A stretch of DNA of 64,000 nucleotides from Jannaschia marina (GTDB lineage Bacteria > Pseudomonadota > Alphaproteobacteria > Rhodobacterales > Rhodobacteraceae): the NCBI RefSeq assembly GCF_013404595.1, contig NZ_JABVAX010000006.1, positions 62,001 to 126,000 of the forward strand, read 5' to 3'. This document shows, piece after piece, positions 43,527-52,659 of the stretch (position 1 is its first letter; every line of letters starts with the position of its first letter). The position numbers were made by a program, and so were the translations under genes. Under the pieces are notes generated by a model. That model saw only the letters and a list, made by a program, of their open reading frames with translations. It was not told the origin of the DNA and did no database searches.

Positions 43527-45884
43527 CTACCCGGCCGGAAGCAGGTTCGGCACGATCGTGACGATCGACGGGAAGAGCCAGAGGATGGCGAGGCCCAGCA
43601 CCTGGATCAGGACGAAGGGAATGACCCCGCGATAGATGTGGCCCGTCGTCACCTGCTTGGGCGCGACGCCCCGCAGGTAGAAGAGCGCGAAACCGAAGGG
43701 CGGCGTCAGGAACGAGGTCTGCAGGTTCACCGCGATCATGATCGTCACCCACTTCGGATCGAAGGTGCCGCCGTAGATGACGGGGCCGACGATTGGGATC
43801 ACGATGTAGATGATCTCCAGGAAGTCGAGCACGAAGCCCAGGATGAAGAGCACCAGCATCACGATCAGGAAGACCTTGAGCTCACTGTCGAAGCTCTGGA
43901 GGAACTGCTGGATGTAGTGCTCGCCCCCAAAGGAGATGAGCACGAGGTTCAGAAGCTGTGACCCGATCAGGATGGTGAAGACCATCGAGGTCACCTTGGC
44001 CGTCTCGCGCACGACCGGGCCGAGGACGCCCGAGCGCAGAAGCACCCAGGACGCGAAGAGAAGGCCGAGGAAGGCGCCGTGGTAGGCGAGCTGCGCGATG
44101 ACGAGGGCAATCCAGTCAGCCGCCGAGGTCGTGCCGACGCCCGTCCGCAGGTCGAAGTTCACCCCGAAAAGAAGCATCACCACGATGGCGAGCGACGCGA
44201 GCAGGATCGGCGCGCCGGAGCGGCCCTCCTCCTGCAGCTTGCGGTAGGCAGCCAGCATGATCGCCCCCGCGGCCCCAAGGGCGGCGGCCGGCGTGGGGTT
44301 GGTGATGCCCCCGAGGATCGAGCCCAGAACTGCCACGATCAGCACGAGTGGCGGGAAGACCACGCGGATCAGCTCGTTCTGCGCCAGCCGCCGGAAGGCC
44401 GGCCAGACGCCGACGAGCGTGATGGCAAGCGGAACGGCCATAATAACGAAGGTCGTGCCCGCGGAGGTGGTCGGGCGGATCAGGAAGATATCGAGGACGA
44501 AGGCCAGCACGACACCCGCGGCCCCGATCAGGAGCGGCTTCTCCTCGGCCAGCGGGTTGACGCCCCGCGCGGCGGCGAGGACGAGCGCCATGCCGACGAA
44601 GAGCACGGTCACGCCCGTCCCGATGGGCGCGGCACCGGCGATGGCGCTGTTGCGTGCCTCGATCAGCTCTTCCGCCGTCAGCTGGCGCGCCGACTGCACG
44701 CCGCCGGCGGCGTCGATGGCGGCCTGCTGCGCGACGGCAGCGTCCCAGGCGGCCTGTCCGTGCAGCTCGATCATCGCGGCCTGGCACATCTCGGAGACGT
44801 TGGTGCGCAGGCTCGCCCCCTCGCCCGCCTGGCTGTAGCCGCTGATGGCCACGTCCTGCGCGCCGATGATCCCGAAGAGGCCCAGCACGATCGCCCCGCC
44901 GACGAGCGCGACCGGCACCGCGAGGAACCAGATGAGCGCGTCGTTGCGCGTGGTCGTCGAGACGGTGCCGTCGTCGAGTTGGACGGCCGGGGCCTTGCCG
45001 GGGTTCAGGAGTGCGAAGCCAAAGGCGTAGGCGCCGTAGAGGAAGGCGAGGAAGATCCCCGGCAAGAGCGCGGCCTGGAAGAGCGTGCCGACGGAGACGA
45101 CGGCCGGCTCACCCAGATAGGTCAGCGCGTCCGAGCAGCCGACGGAGGCCGCGCGGCTTTCCTGTGCCGTTGAGTAGATGTCGCCCGCGAGCGTCCCGAG
45201 GAGGACGATCACGATGGAAGGCGGGATGATCTGCCCGAGCGTTCCGGAGGCGGCGATAACGCCGGTCGCGAGCTCGGGCGAATAGTTGTTGCGCAGCATC
45301 GTCGGCAGCGCGAGGAGGCCCATGGTCACCACGGTCGCACCGACGATGCCGGTCGATGCGGCGAGGAAGGCCCCCACGATAACGATGGAGACGGCCAGGC
45401 CGCCCGGCAGGGGCCCGAAGACCCGCGCCATGGTCGTGAGCAGGTCGTTGGCGATCTTGGAGCGTTCCAGCGTGATGCCCATCATCACGAACATGAGGAC
45501 GGCGAGCAGAGTCTCGATCGAGGCCCCGGCAATGACGCGCTCGTTCATGCGGTTGACGATGAAACCGATGTTGCGGTCGAGCGCCGTCTCCCAGCCCTGC
45601 GGGAAAAGCGCCTCCTCGACCCGTGGAAGTTCGGGGTATCGGAAGGTGGATATGCTTTCTCGGGCCACGCCCTCCGCGATGAGCGCCGCATATTCGGCCG
45701 AGGAGGTGTCGATCGCCTGATGGATCAGGATGCCCGCGCTGTCGAGCGCCGCGATGATCGCGAAGCTGATCGTGCCCGCGCCCGCGATGGCGAAGGCCAC
45801 CGGGAAGCCCGACATGATCCCGCCGAAGAGGCAGAGAAAGACGATGATCAGGCCGATCTCGACCCCGTCCAGTCCGAAAAGCAT
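43527..45884 (-). CDS. dctM: TRAP transporter large permease, extended form
   Basis: A 785-residue DctM-type permease, almost twice the usual ~430. The first half matches the family start (FLCLFGGIMSGFPVAFAIAG) and the end carries PFGFALFYLRGVAPKQVTTG. The middle has a block of extra hydrophobic segments and a soluble insert near residues 380-430 (rich in Ala, Gln, Glu). Extended forms of this kind occur in the mannitol/chloroaromatic-type TRAP family. It imports an organic anion with Na+ or H+, together with dctQ and dctP. Substrate unknown. Confidence 0.87.
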   Translation of the reverse strand: MLFGLDGVEIGLIIVFLCLFGGIMSGFPVAFAIAGAGTISFAIIAALDSAGILIHQAIDTSSAEYAALIAEGVARESISTFRYPELPRVEEALFPQGWETALDRNIGFIVNRMNERVIAGASIETLLAVLMFVMMGITLERSKIANDLLTTMARVFGPLPGGLAVSIVIVGAFLAASTGIVGATVVTMGLLALPTMLRNNYSPELATGVIAASGTLGQIIPPSIVIVLLGTLAGDIYSTAQESRAASVGCSDALTYLGEPAVVSVGTLFQAALLPGIFLAFLYGAYAFGFALLNPGKAPAVQLDDGTVSTTTRNDALIWFLAVPVALVGGAIVLGLFGIIGAQDVAISGYSQAGEGASLRTNVSEMCQAAMIELHGQAAWDAAVAQQAAIDAAGGVQSARQLTAEELIEARNSAIAGAAPIGTGVTVLFVGMALVLAAARGVNPLAEEKPLLIGAAGVVLAFVLDIFLIRPTTSAGTTFVIMAVPLAITLVGVWPAFRRLAQNELIRVVFPPLVLIVAVLGSILGGITNPTPAAALGAAGAIMLAAYRKLQEEGRSGAPILLASLAIVVMLLFGVNFDLRTGVGTTSAADWIALVIAQLAYHGAFLGLLFASWVLLRSGVLGPVVRETAKVTSMVFTILIGSQLLNLVLISFGGEHYIQQFLQSFDSELKVFLIVMLVLFILGFVLDFLEIIYIVIPIVGPVIYGGTFDPKWVTIMIAVNLQTSFLTPPFGFALFYLRGVAPKQVTTGHIYRGVIPFVLIQVLGLAILWLFPSIVTIVPNLLPAG

Positions 45885-45958
45885 TGCGTCGTCCCTCCGC
45901 GCCGTCCGCGCGCTTGTCGTTGGTTCCGGCCCGCGCCTTGGGCGGGGCCGTCAGTTCT

Positions 45959-46312
45959 CTAGCCCGGGCAGACCCGGCGTTCCTGCATCGGCTCCGACCC
46001 GGTGAAGACGCGCACGACCTCCACGCCGTCGGCTCCGTATTCGCGGATCACGATGACCGGGCCGATGCGGACCGGGTTGCCCTCGTTGACCGCCGCGCCC
46101 TCGTAGAGCGTGGCGTCCGGGGCCGTCGAGATCGGCAGCGGATCGACCAGCGCGAGCGAGCCGGCCTCGCCCCCGGGGAAGAAGCCATCGTCCGAGAGCG
46201 TCCCTTCCGCGTAGGTGCCGCATTCGGCCGGATCCGAGGTGTAGAGCGACACGCTCTCGGCTGCCGCGAGGCCGGGGAGCGCGAGGGTGAGCAGAAGAAG
46301 AAGCGCGCGCAT
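45959..46312 (-). CDS. Small secreted protein in the TRAP operon
   Basis: A 117-residue protein of no recognised family. MRALLLLLTLALPGLAAAES is a signal peptide. The mature protein has just two cysteines, near the N terminus (PAECGTY) and at the very end (RVCPG), suggesting one disulfide joining its ends. Its ATG overlaps the dctQ stop as TGATG. It lies between the two permease genes, so it is built into the transport operon. A periplasmic helper is inference. Confidence 0.72.
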   Translation of the reverse strand: MRALLLLLTLALPGLAAAESVSLYTSDPAECGTYAEGTLSDDGFFPGGEAGSLALVDPLPISTAPDATLYEGAAVNEGNPVRIGPVIVIREYGADGVEVVRVFTGSEPMQERRVCPG

Positions 46313-47340
46313 CAGTGGATCTCCGCCACGCGCTCGGCATCGGCATCGCCGAGCCGGTCGCGATCGAGGTAGCGGCCCGCGCTCAATTCGCCCTCCCGCG
46401 CCTCGAGCCAGCTGCGCCAGAAGAACACGCAGGCCTGCGCGAAGGCGGTCGCCACGAAGAGCAGGATCAGGATCTTGAAGAGGAAGTAGGCGTCGAAGCC
46501 GTTGGGGCTGAAGCCGATGGTCTCCACGTTCCAGCGCATCGCCCGCGCCTTGAGCAACATCCGGTCGAGCGGATCCGACGCCGAGGTTGCGGGCGTGATG
46601 AGACTGCGCCAGAGGAAGAACCAGGAGTATAGCCAGATCAGGATGAGCGCCGGCATCATGAAGACCAGTGCGCCGAACATGTCGATGATCCGCTTGGTGC
46701 GGTGCCGGACCGCGGAATAGACGAGGTCCACGCGCACATGGCCGCCCTGTATGAACGTCCAGGCGACGCAGAGGCAGACGATGATCGCGTTGTAGAGCTT
46801 CAGCTCCTCCGAGTACCACGACAGGTCGCGCGTGAAGGTCGTGCCGAAGGGGCCGATGCTGATCTCGGAGACGCGGAAGATGCGCTGAAGGAAGACGATG
46901 AGCACCTGCTGGATCACCATCAGGAAGCCCGCCCAGGCGGCGATGCGGCCCGTCCAGTTCAGCACGAATTCCGACCCGCGCACGAGGCCCCAGCCGAACC
47001 GGTTCGAGAGGCCCACGGCGATCGTCAGGACCGCAAGCAGGGTGAAGAGGACGAAGAAGAGCTCCTCGCTCGCGCCGTAGTAGATGAAGCGCATGACGGC
47101 TTCGCTGTTCGTCCAGTCGAGCCAGAGACCCGGATGCGTCAGCGCGTAGACGAGGTTGTAGAAGGCTTCGAGGACGTTGCCGACCAGGTAGCCGAGCGCG
47201 CCCAGAACCGTGTCGAAGGCACCCGGCTCGACGGGCTCCGCGCCCTCGGGCAGCGGCGCGTTGCCCTGCAGTCTTTCGAGAAAGGCCTGAAGACCGTTCT
47301 CGTAGGGCCAGAGCGGCGTGGCGTCGGCATCGTCTTCCAT
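46312..47340 (-). CDS. dctQ: TRAP transporter small permease
   Basis: A 342-residue DctQ-type protein, longer than the usual 160-200, with extra N-terminal membrane segments before the family core (EELKLYNAIIVCLCVAWTF ... GGHVRVDLVYS). The long form pairs with the long dctM. It starts at ATG 47340 after a 189-base structured spacer behind dctP. Confidence 0.85.
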   Translation of the reverse strand: MEDDADATPLWPYENGLQAFLERLQGNAPLPEGAEPVEPGAFDTVLGALGYLVGNVLEAFYNLVYALTHPGLWLDWTNSEAVMRFIYYGASEELFFVLFTLLAVLTIAVGLSNRFGWGLVRGSEFVLNWTGRIAAWAGFLMVIQQVLIVFLQRIFRVSEISIGPFGTTFTRDLSWYSEELKLYNAIIVCLCVAWTFIQGGHVRVDLVYSAVRHRTKRIIDMFGALVFMMPALILIWLYSWFFLWRSLITPATSASDPLDRMLLKARAMRWNVETIGFSPNGFDAYFLFKILILLFVATAFAQACVFFWRSWLEAREGELSAGRYLDRDRLGDADAERVAEIH

Positions 47341-47464
47341 GTCGTCCCCCGGGTTCGCGGCACCCCTGCCGCGGTGGACCCGCCCGGCACCGGGCCGGAA
47401 GGGTCTTGTCCTTGTGTTCTGGGTGGGTGGCGTCGGGCGTCATACGCCCGGGGCTCCGCCCGTG

Positions 47465-47532
47465 TGATTTGCCCGGAGACTCCACCGGAGCCTCCGTCCT
47501 GCCCCCATCCGGGGGCAGGGTTTGGCAAATCA
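47465..47532 (-). other. Nested stem-loop structure between dctP and dctQ
   Basis: An outer perfect 9-bp pairing TGATTTGCC (47465-47473) / GGCAAATCA (47524-47532) encloses a GC hairpin CCTGCCCCC/GGGGGCAGG (47498-47519) and a CGGAG/CTCCG element (47474-47496). The outer arm includes the dctP stop codon. No T tract follows on the minus strand. It may stabilise the dctP end of the message or attenuate transcription into dctQ. Confidence 0.6.
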
Positions 47533-48612
47533 GCCCATCACGCGGTCGCGTTGGGCGCGGTAGGCGCCTTCCGAACGGGTGATCCAGTTGGAGGAGGCGC
47601 GCATCGACTCCATCGCCGAGTTGTGGATCTTCGCGAAGAGCTCGTCGCCCATGTTCTCCTCGGTCACGGCCATGGCGGCGGTGCCCATCGCGTCCCAGAC
47701 GCTGTCGGGGAACTCGGCCAGCTGGACGCCACCCGACTGCAGACGCTGCAGCGCGGTACCGTTGTTGGCGAGGAACTGGGCGAGGTTCCACTGGTGGCAC
47801 TCACCGGCGGCGATCTCGATGATTTTCTGATGCGCGGGGCTCAGGCTGTCGAAGACGTCGCGGTTCGTGGCGAGCGACAGACCGGCACCCGGCTCGTGGA
47901 AGCCCGCGGTGTAGTAGGTCTTGGTGATTTCCTGGAAGCCGGCCTTCTCGTCGGCCCAGGGCCCGATCCACTCGGTGCCGTCGATCGCGCCGGAGGCGAG
48001 CGCCTGGTAGACTTCCGCGCCGGGCAGGTTCTGCACCGAGGCACCCATCTTGCCGAGCGCCTGGCCACCGAGGCCCGGCATACGGAACTTGAGGCCCTGG
48101 AAATCCTCGGGACCGTTCACGGCGTTGCGGAACCAGCCGCCCGCCTGCGCGCCGGTGTTGCCGGCGAGGAAGGACTTCAGGCCGAAGATCTGGCCCAGCT
48201 CGTCGTGCAGCTCCATGCCGCCGGCGTGGTAGTACCAGTTCACCAGCTCCTGCGCGGTCATGCCGAAAGGCACGGCGGTGAAGTAGGCATAGCCCGGATG
48301 CTGACCGACGAAGTAGTAGTCCGCCCCGTGGTACATGTCGGCCTGGCCGGACGTCACGGCGTCGAAGACCTCGAAGGCCCCGACAAGTTCGCCCGCGGCC
48401 TTCAGGTCGATTGTGAGCGAGCCATCGGACATCGCTGTGATGGTATCGGCGGCGCGCTGTGCGCTGTCGTGGACGCCGGCGAGGCCGCGGCCCCAGGTCG
48501 TCACAAGCGTCAGCGTGCGGTTGCCCTGGGCGTAAGCCGGCGCGGCGAGCGCGGCGGCACCGGCAGCGCCGGCCCCGATCGTGGAATTCTTGAGAAATGA
48601 ACGACGGTCCAT
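47530..48612 (-). CDS. dctP: TRAP transporter substrate-binding protein, Tat-exported
   Basis: A 360-residue periplasmic binding protein of the DctP/TakP type. The start MDRRSFLKNSTIGAGAAG is a twin-arginine signal (DRRSFLK), cleaved after about APAYA. The specificity-helix region FQGLKFRMPGLGGQALGKMG carries the conserved arginine that binds the ligand carboxylate. It heads the TRAP operon and is a likely client of tatABC in this window. Confidence 0.92.
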   Translation of the reverse strand: MDRRSFLKNSTIGAGAAGAAALAAPAYAQGNRTLTLVTTWGRGLAGVHDSAQRAADTITAMSDGSLTIDLKAAGELVGAFEVFDAVTSGQADMYHGADYYFVGQHPGYAYFTAVPFGMTAQELVNWYYHAGGMELHDELGQIFGLKSFLAGNTGAQAGGWFRNAVNGPEDFQGLKFRMPGLGGQALGKMGASVQNLPGAEVYQALASGAIDGTEWIGPWADEKAGFQEITKTYYTAGFHEPGAGLSLATNRDVFDSLSPAHQKIIEIAAGECHQWNLAQFLANNGTALQRLQSGGVQLAEFPDSVWDAMGTAAMAVTEENMGDELFAKIHNSAMESMRASSNWITRSEGAYRAQRDRVMG

Positions 48613-48688
48613 CGGAACCCTCCCCTACATGTTCTGTGTCGCCCGCCCTCCCGGCGCGGCAACGGCCCCCCTGACGAGGCGTGGCGCG

Positions 48689-48716
48689 ACGATAGGGATT
48701 GGGTCTCGGGAGTCAA
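48689..48716 (-). promoter_or_regulatory. Promoter of the dctP operon
   Basis: On the minus strand TTGACT (48716-48711) and TATCGT (48694-48689) are separated by 16 bases, about 75 bases upstream of the dctP ATG. Confidence 0.55.
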
Positions 48717-48810
48717 ATACCGGAAAACCCGTAGATGCGCCGAAAGGCTGGACCGCCGCGGTCCGATCGGAAAGCATGGGCCCGATGCCCCTCGCGGAAA
48801 GGAAGGTCGA

Positions 48811-49446
48811 ATGCTCGAAGCCTATCTCATCGTTCTCGTCGGCGTCGCCGCCGCCCAGGCCTCGCCGGGTCCGAATCTCGTCGCCGTGGCGTCGGCCGCG
48901 CTCGGCCGCGGGCGCGCGGCGGGTCTCTGGGTCACGGCGGGCGTGGCGAGCGGAATGCTCGTCTGGGCCGTCGCCGTTGCCTTCGGGCTCGGCGCGCTCT
49001 TCACCGCCTTCCCCGCCACGCTCGTTGCGCTCAAACTCATCGGCGGGGCCTATCTGCTCTATCTGTCGCAGAAGGGGCTGCGCGCGGCGCTGCGCGGCGG
49101 AACCCCGGCGATCCGCACGGACGGTGGCGCGTCCTCGGCGCGGCGCAATTGGGGGCGCGGGCTCATCGTGGTCCTGACCAATCCGAAAGCCGCGCTGATG
49201 TGGGCGTCGGTCGCGGTCGTCCTATTCGGTGCGGGGCTCTCGACCGCCGAGGTCGCCCTCTTCGGGCCGGTCGGCGCGACGTCGGGGTTCCTGATATACG
49301 GCAGCTACGCGCTTCTCTTCTCGACGCGGGCGGTCGGGTCGCTCTACCGCCGGTTCACCCGCGCCGTCGAGGCACTCTTCGGTCTGGCGTTCGGCACCTT
49401 CGGTGCCAAGCTCGTCGTCGACGGGGTGCGCGACCTGCGACCCTGA
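48811..49446 (+). CDS. LysE/RhtB family exporter
   Basis: A 211-residue membrane protein with six hydrophobic helices. The N-terminal SPGPNLVAVASAALGRGRAAG is the LysE/RhtB signature. It probably exports amino acids or small metabolites. GGAAAGGAAGG precedes the ATG. It is divergent from dctP and convergent with the vWA gene, four bases away. Confidence 0.9.
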   Translation: MLEAYLIVLVGVAAAQASPGPNLVAVASAALGRGRAAGLWVTAGVASGMLVWAVAVAFGLGALFTAFPATLVALKLIGGAYLLYLSQKGLRAALRGGTPAIRTDGGASSARRNWGRGLIVVLTNPKAALMWASVAVVLFGAGLSTAEVALFGPVGATSGFLIYGSYALLFSTRAVGSLYRRFTRAVEALFGLAFGTFGAKLVVDGVRDLRP

Positions 49447-49450
49447 ACCG

Positions 49451-50947
49451 CTACTCGGCGGCCAGCACCTCGCTCTCCAGTTGCCGGCGCATGACCGAGT
49501 TGAACGCGCCCATCTCCGAAAGCTCCGAGATGCGCTGGAGCGCCGCATCGGTATCGTCGAGCGCGCGCAGCGCCTCGACGAAGGGGGCCGCGGTCGATTG
49601 CAGGAGGTCGTTCTGGATCACCGAGTTGATGAGCAGCGTCGACTGCGCGCGTTCGAAGAGGGTGATGCACTCCTCCAGAACCTGGAGGTCCCGACCGCCG
49701 GTGCTGCAGGCACTCCGCAAATCCTCGGTGAGGATCGCCCGCAGCTCGCCGTGGCGGACGGAATTGAAAAGCTCTCGATCCCGCAGGTCCCGGGCCGCGA
49801 CAAGCGCCGCCTCGATGCAGTCGAGCGTCTGCGGCGGCTCGGCCGCGAACGTGGCCTTGATCCGCTCGAGCGCCGCGTCGTGCGCGGCCCTGCGGTTGGC
49901 GGAGCTGATGAGATCCTGCTCGTATCGCTCCGCGGTCTTCTCCAGTTCGGGCACCTCGGCCGCAATCGCGCCCTTGGCCGCACAGCCGGTACTTGCGTTC
50001 GAAACCGGAGCAGCGGGGGTGGGGGCCTCGCCCGGCGCGGTGTAGCTCTTGGAGGCGCGCAAGCCCAACGTCTCGAGGTCCACCCGCCGCGCGGTACCGT
50101 CGGCCAGCAGCGACGAGGTGTAGCGGATCGCATATTGTCCCGAGAGCTGATCGCCGATGCTGTCGTAGACCGCCGACAACTGCGCCGGATCCGGGGCCGG
50201 CAGGTATTGGCCGCCGGTCGCGTCCGCGATGCTGCGCAAGGTCGCCTCGTCCATCTCGGTGCCGAGCCCGATCACGAAGACGGGCACGTTGACTTCCGAC
50301 GCCCGCGCGAGCGCCTGCCCGACCGTCGCCGTGCTCAGCGGCTGTCCGGTCCCGTCGTCGTCGACACCGTCCGACAAGAGCACGATCGCCTTGCGCCCCG
50401 CCCGGTCCGCCACCAGGTCGACCGATGTCAGTAGACCGTCGTAGAGCGCCGTATCGCCCCGCGCCACGAGCCCCTCGATCGCGCCGATCGCGGCGTCCTT
50501 CGTCGTCGCCATCGGAGTCAGCGTCGAGATTTCCCGCTGGAAACTGACGACCTGCACCGCATCCTCGGGGGCGAGTTCGGTGACGAAGCTGGCCGCCGCC
50601 GCCCGCGTCGCCTCCATGCGTTTCGACATCGAGCCCGAGACGTCCACGGTCACCACCACCGAAAGCGGCGGCAGCTGCGCCTCGACCGTGAGCGGCTCCT
50701 GCTCTACCTCGTCCTCGCTGACGCGGAAGTCGTCCGGTCCGAGCCCGGCTACCGGAGCCCCGTCGCGCAGGACCGTGGCGAAGAGGGCGACATCGGGGTA
50801 GCCCTCGGTGTTGATCTCGTTGAGGACGAGTTCGAGGCCCTCGGCCGCGTCCCGTGTCTCGACCCGGGGCTCTGCCGTCTCCTGGGCCGCGACGGGCAGG
50901 GCCAGCAGGGTCGCGACGGCGACGGATCGGACGGGCAAGCATGGCAT
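49451..50947 (-). CDS. Secreted von Willebrand factor A domain protein
   Basis: A 498-residue protein with a signal peptide (MPCLPVRSVAVATLLALPVA). A short N-terminal domain leads to a vWA domain with an intact MIDAS: DVSGSMS, a threonine in ARGDTALYDGL, and LSDGVDDDG. The C-terminal 180 residues are helical and Glu/Ala-rich with pairs of cysteines. It could mediate protein contacts in the periplasm or at the surface. The ATG at 50947 has GGGAGG upstream. It is divergent from the Cache kinase gene, 155 bases away. Confidence 0.85.
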   Translation of the reverse strand: MPCLPVRSVAVATLLALPVAAQETAEPRVETRDAAEGLELVLNEINTEGYPDVALFATVLRDGAPVAGLGPDDFRVSEDEVEQEPLTVEAQLPPLSVVVTVDVSGSMSKRMEATRAAAASFVTELAPEDAVQVVSFQREISTLTPMATTKDAAIGAIEGLVARGDTALYDGLLTSVDLVADRAGRKAIVLLSDGVDDDGTGQPLSTATVGQALARASEVNVPVFVIGLGTEMDEATLRSIADATGGQYLPAPDPAQLSAVYDSIGDQLSGQYAIRYTSSLLADGTARRVDLETLGLRASKSYTAPGEAPTPAAPVSNASTGCAAKGAIAAEVPELEKTAERYEQDLISSANRRAAHDAALERIKATFAAEPPQTLDCIEAALVAARDLRDRELFNSVRHGELRAILTEDLRSACSTGGRDLQVLEECITLFERAQSTLLINSVIQNDLLQSTAAPFVEALRALDDTDAALQRISELSEMGAFNSVMRRQLESEVLAAE

Positions 50948-51102
50948 GGATCGGACCTCCCTTTGCAAAAGAGGACTCCGGGGATCTGACGCTACGTCAA
51001 CCACTTGTCGTCCGGATCGCTCAAAACCGGCGGGATCCGGCCTTGGTACCGTGCAGCCGCTGACGATGCGGAACGGGTCGAGCATGGCCTAGGCGCGGGA
51101 CG

Positions 51103-52554
51103 ATGCAGCGGATACGCTGGGCGTCGATGTCCCTGCCCCGTCCCTCCTACGGCCAGTCGCTGTTCCTCTTGGCCACGCTGCCGCTCATCCTCGCGGTGAG
51201 CGCGATCGCCGTGCTCGTGACCGTGCAATCCGAGCGCAGCGCCACGCGCGAGATCGCCGCGCTCGAGCAGGCGATGATCGAGGCCAAGCGCCGCGAATTG
51301 CAGAACTATCTGCAACTGGCGCGGACGTCCTTCATCACGATCTACGGCAACGCGGCCCCCGACGACCAAGCGGCCAAGCTGCGCGTCACGCAGATCCTCT
51401 CGGCGATGGTCTACGGACCCGACGGCTTCTTCTTCGTCTACGACTACAACGGCAACAACCTCGTCGCGCCGCGGCAAACCTGGCTCATCGGCCGCGACTG
51501 GACGGGCATGACCGACGCCGACGGCATACCCGTCACCGACCGTCTGATCGAACTCGCGCGGCAGGGATCGGGCTATCACAGCTACGAATGGCGCAAACCC
51601 TCCACCGGCGAGGAGGCAACGCTTCTGACCTACGTGATCGGCCTGCAGGACTGGCAGTGGGCCATCGGCACGGGTGTCTGGCTCGACGACGTGCTGGCAC
51701 AGGGGGCGGCCGCCCGCGCCGAGGTCCGGGCCCGCGTGGCCGAGCAGTTCCGCTCCATCGGTGCGATCACCCTCGGCGCGCTCCTGCTCGTCTTCGCCAG
51801 CGGCTTCCTCATCACCGTGCGGGAGCGGCGGCTGGCGGACGCGAAGCTCAAGCAACTGACCCAGCGCGTCCTCGACACCCAGGAGGAGGAACGCGGCCGC
51901 GTCGCGCGGGAGCTGCACGATTCGATCAGCCAGCTGCTCGTCGGCATCCGCTACAAGCTGGAGCTCGCCCGCCGCCTGACCGCCAAGGGCGAGCCCGCCG
52001 CCGAGCAGGCCGTGGACGGGGCCATCGCCGGGCTTCAGGGCGCGCTCGGCGAGGTGCGCCGGATCAGCCACGACCTGCGGCCCGGCGTGCTCGACGATCT
52101 GGGGCTCGGGCCCGCGTTGAAGTCGCTCTGCGAGGCCTTCGAGGTGCGCACGGGCCTTCCGGTCGAGTTTCGCACCGTCGTCTTCCGCAACCGCCTCGAC
52201 ATCGAGGCCAAGACGGCGCTCTACCGCATCGCGCAGGAGGCGCTGACGAACGTCGAGCGCCACGCCGGCGCGGGCCGCGTCTCGGTGCGCGTCTTCGGGC
52301 ACCGACATGGGGCGACGCTCCGGATCGAGGACGACGGACGTGGCCTGCCCGAAGGCGCGGGCACGACCGGCATGGGCCTGCGCAACATGGCCGAGCGGAT
52401 CGAGCAGCTCGACGGGACGTTGCGCCTCGCGCGCGGCGTGGACGGCCGGGGGACCATCGTCGAGGCCAGCGTGCCGCTCAGTCACCTGCTCGCCCCCGAG
52501 AGCGAGGGCGCACCGGCCGGGGGACTTCCGGCCGAAAGCCGGGCATTTCCATAA
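51103..52554 (+). CDS. Cache-domain NarL-family sensor histidine kinase
   Basis: A 483-residue kinase. One membrane helix (about 17-42) precedes a single-Cache periplasmic domain (GPDGFFFVYDYNGNNLVAP, IGRDWTGMTDADG), a second helix (about 220-245) and a HisKA_3 region with RVARELHDSISQLLVGIRY (His in ELHDS), N box ALTNVERHA and G box GTTGMGLRNMAERI. Cache domains of this sort bind small carboxylates or amines. The cognate regulator is probably the NarL-type gene at 54936. An ATG at 51127 is an alternative start. Confidence 0.9.
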   Translation: MQRIRWASMSLPRPSYGQSLFLLATLPLILAVSAIAVLVTVQSERSATREIAALEQAMIEAKRRELQNYLQLARTSFITIYGNAAPDDQAAKLRVTQILSAMVYGPDGFFFVYDYNGNNLVAPRQTWLIGRDWTGMTDADGIPVTDRLIELARQGSGYHSYEWRKPSTGEEATLLTYVIGLQDWQWAIGTGVWLDDVLAQGAAARAEVRARVAEQFRSIGAITLGALLLVFASGFLITVRERRLADAKLKQLTQRVLDTQEEERGRVARELHDSISQLLVGIRYKLELARRLTAKGEPAAEQAVDGAIAGLQGALGEVRRISHDLRPGVLDDLGLGPALKSLCEAFEVRTGLPVEFRTVVFRNRLDIEAKTALYRIAQEALTNVERHAGAGRVSVRVFGHRHGATLRIEDDGRGLPEGAGTTGMGLRNMAERIEQLDGTLRLARGVDGRGTIVEASVPLSHLLAPESEGAPAGGLPAESRAFP

Positions 52555-52659
52555 AGTTCCATTGAAATCCGATGGATAAATCTGATTGAAACCCCTTCGA
52601 TCGGACGGATCCTTAATCATTGGCCGCTATCCCGACCCCCGCCTGCCCGGAGGTCCGAG

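Noticed and set aside
45959-47800. A 613-codon minus-strand frame running through dctQ
   Set aside because: Only its last 117 codons, from the ATG at 46312, make sense; the rest is out of frame with dctQ.
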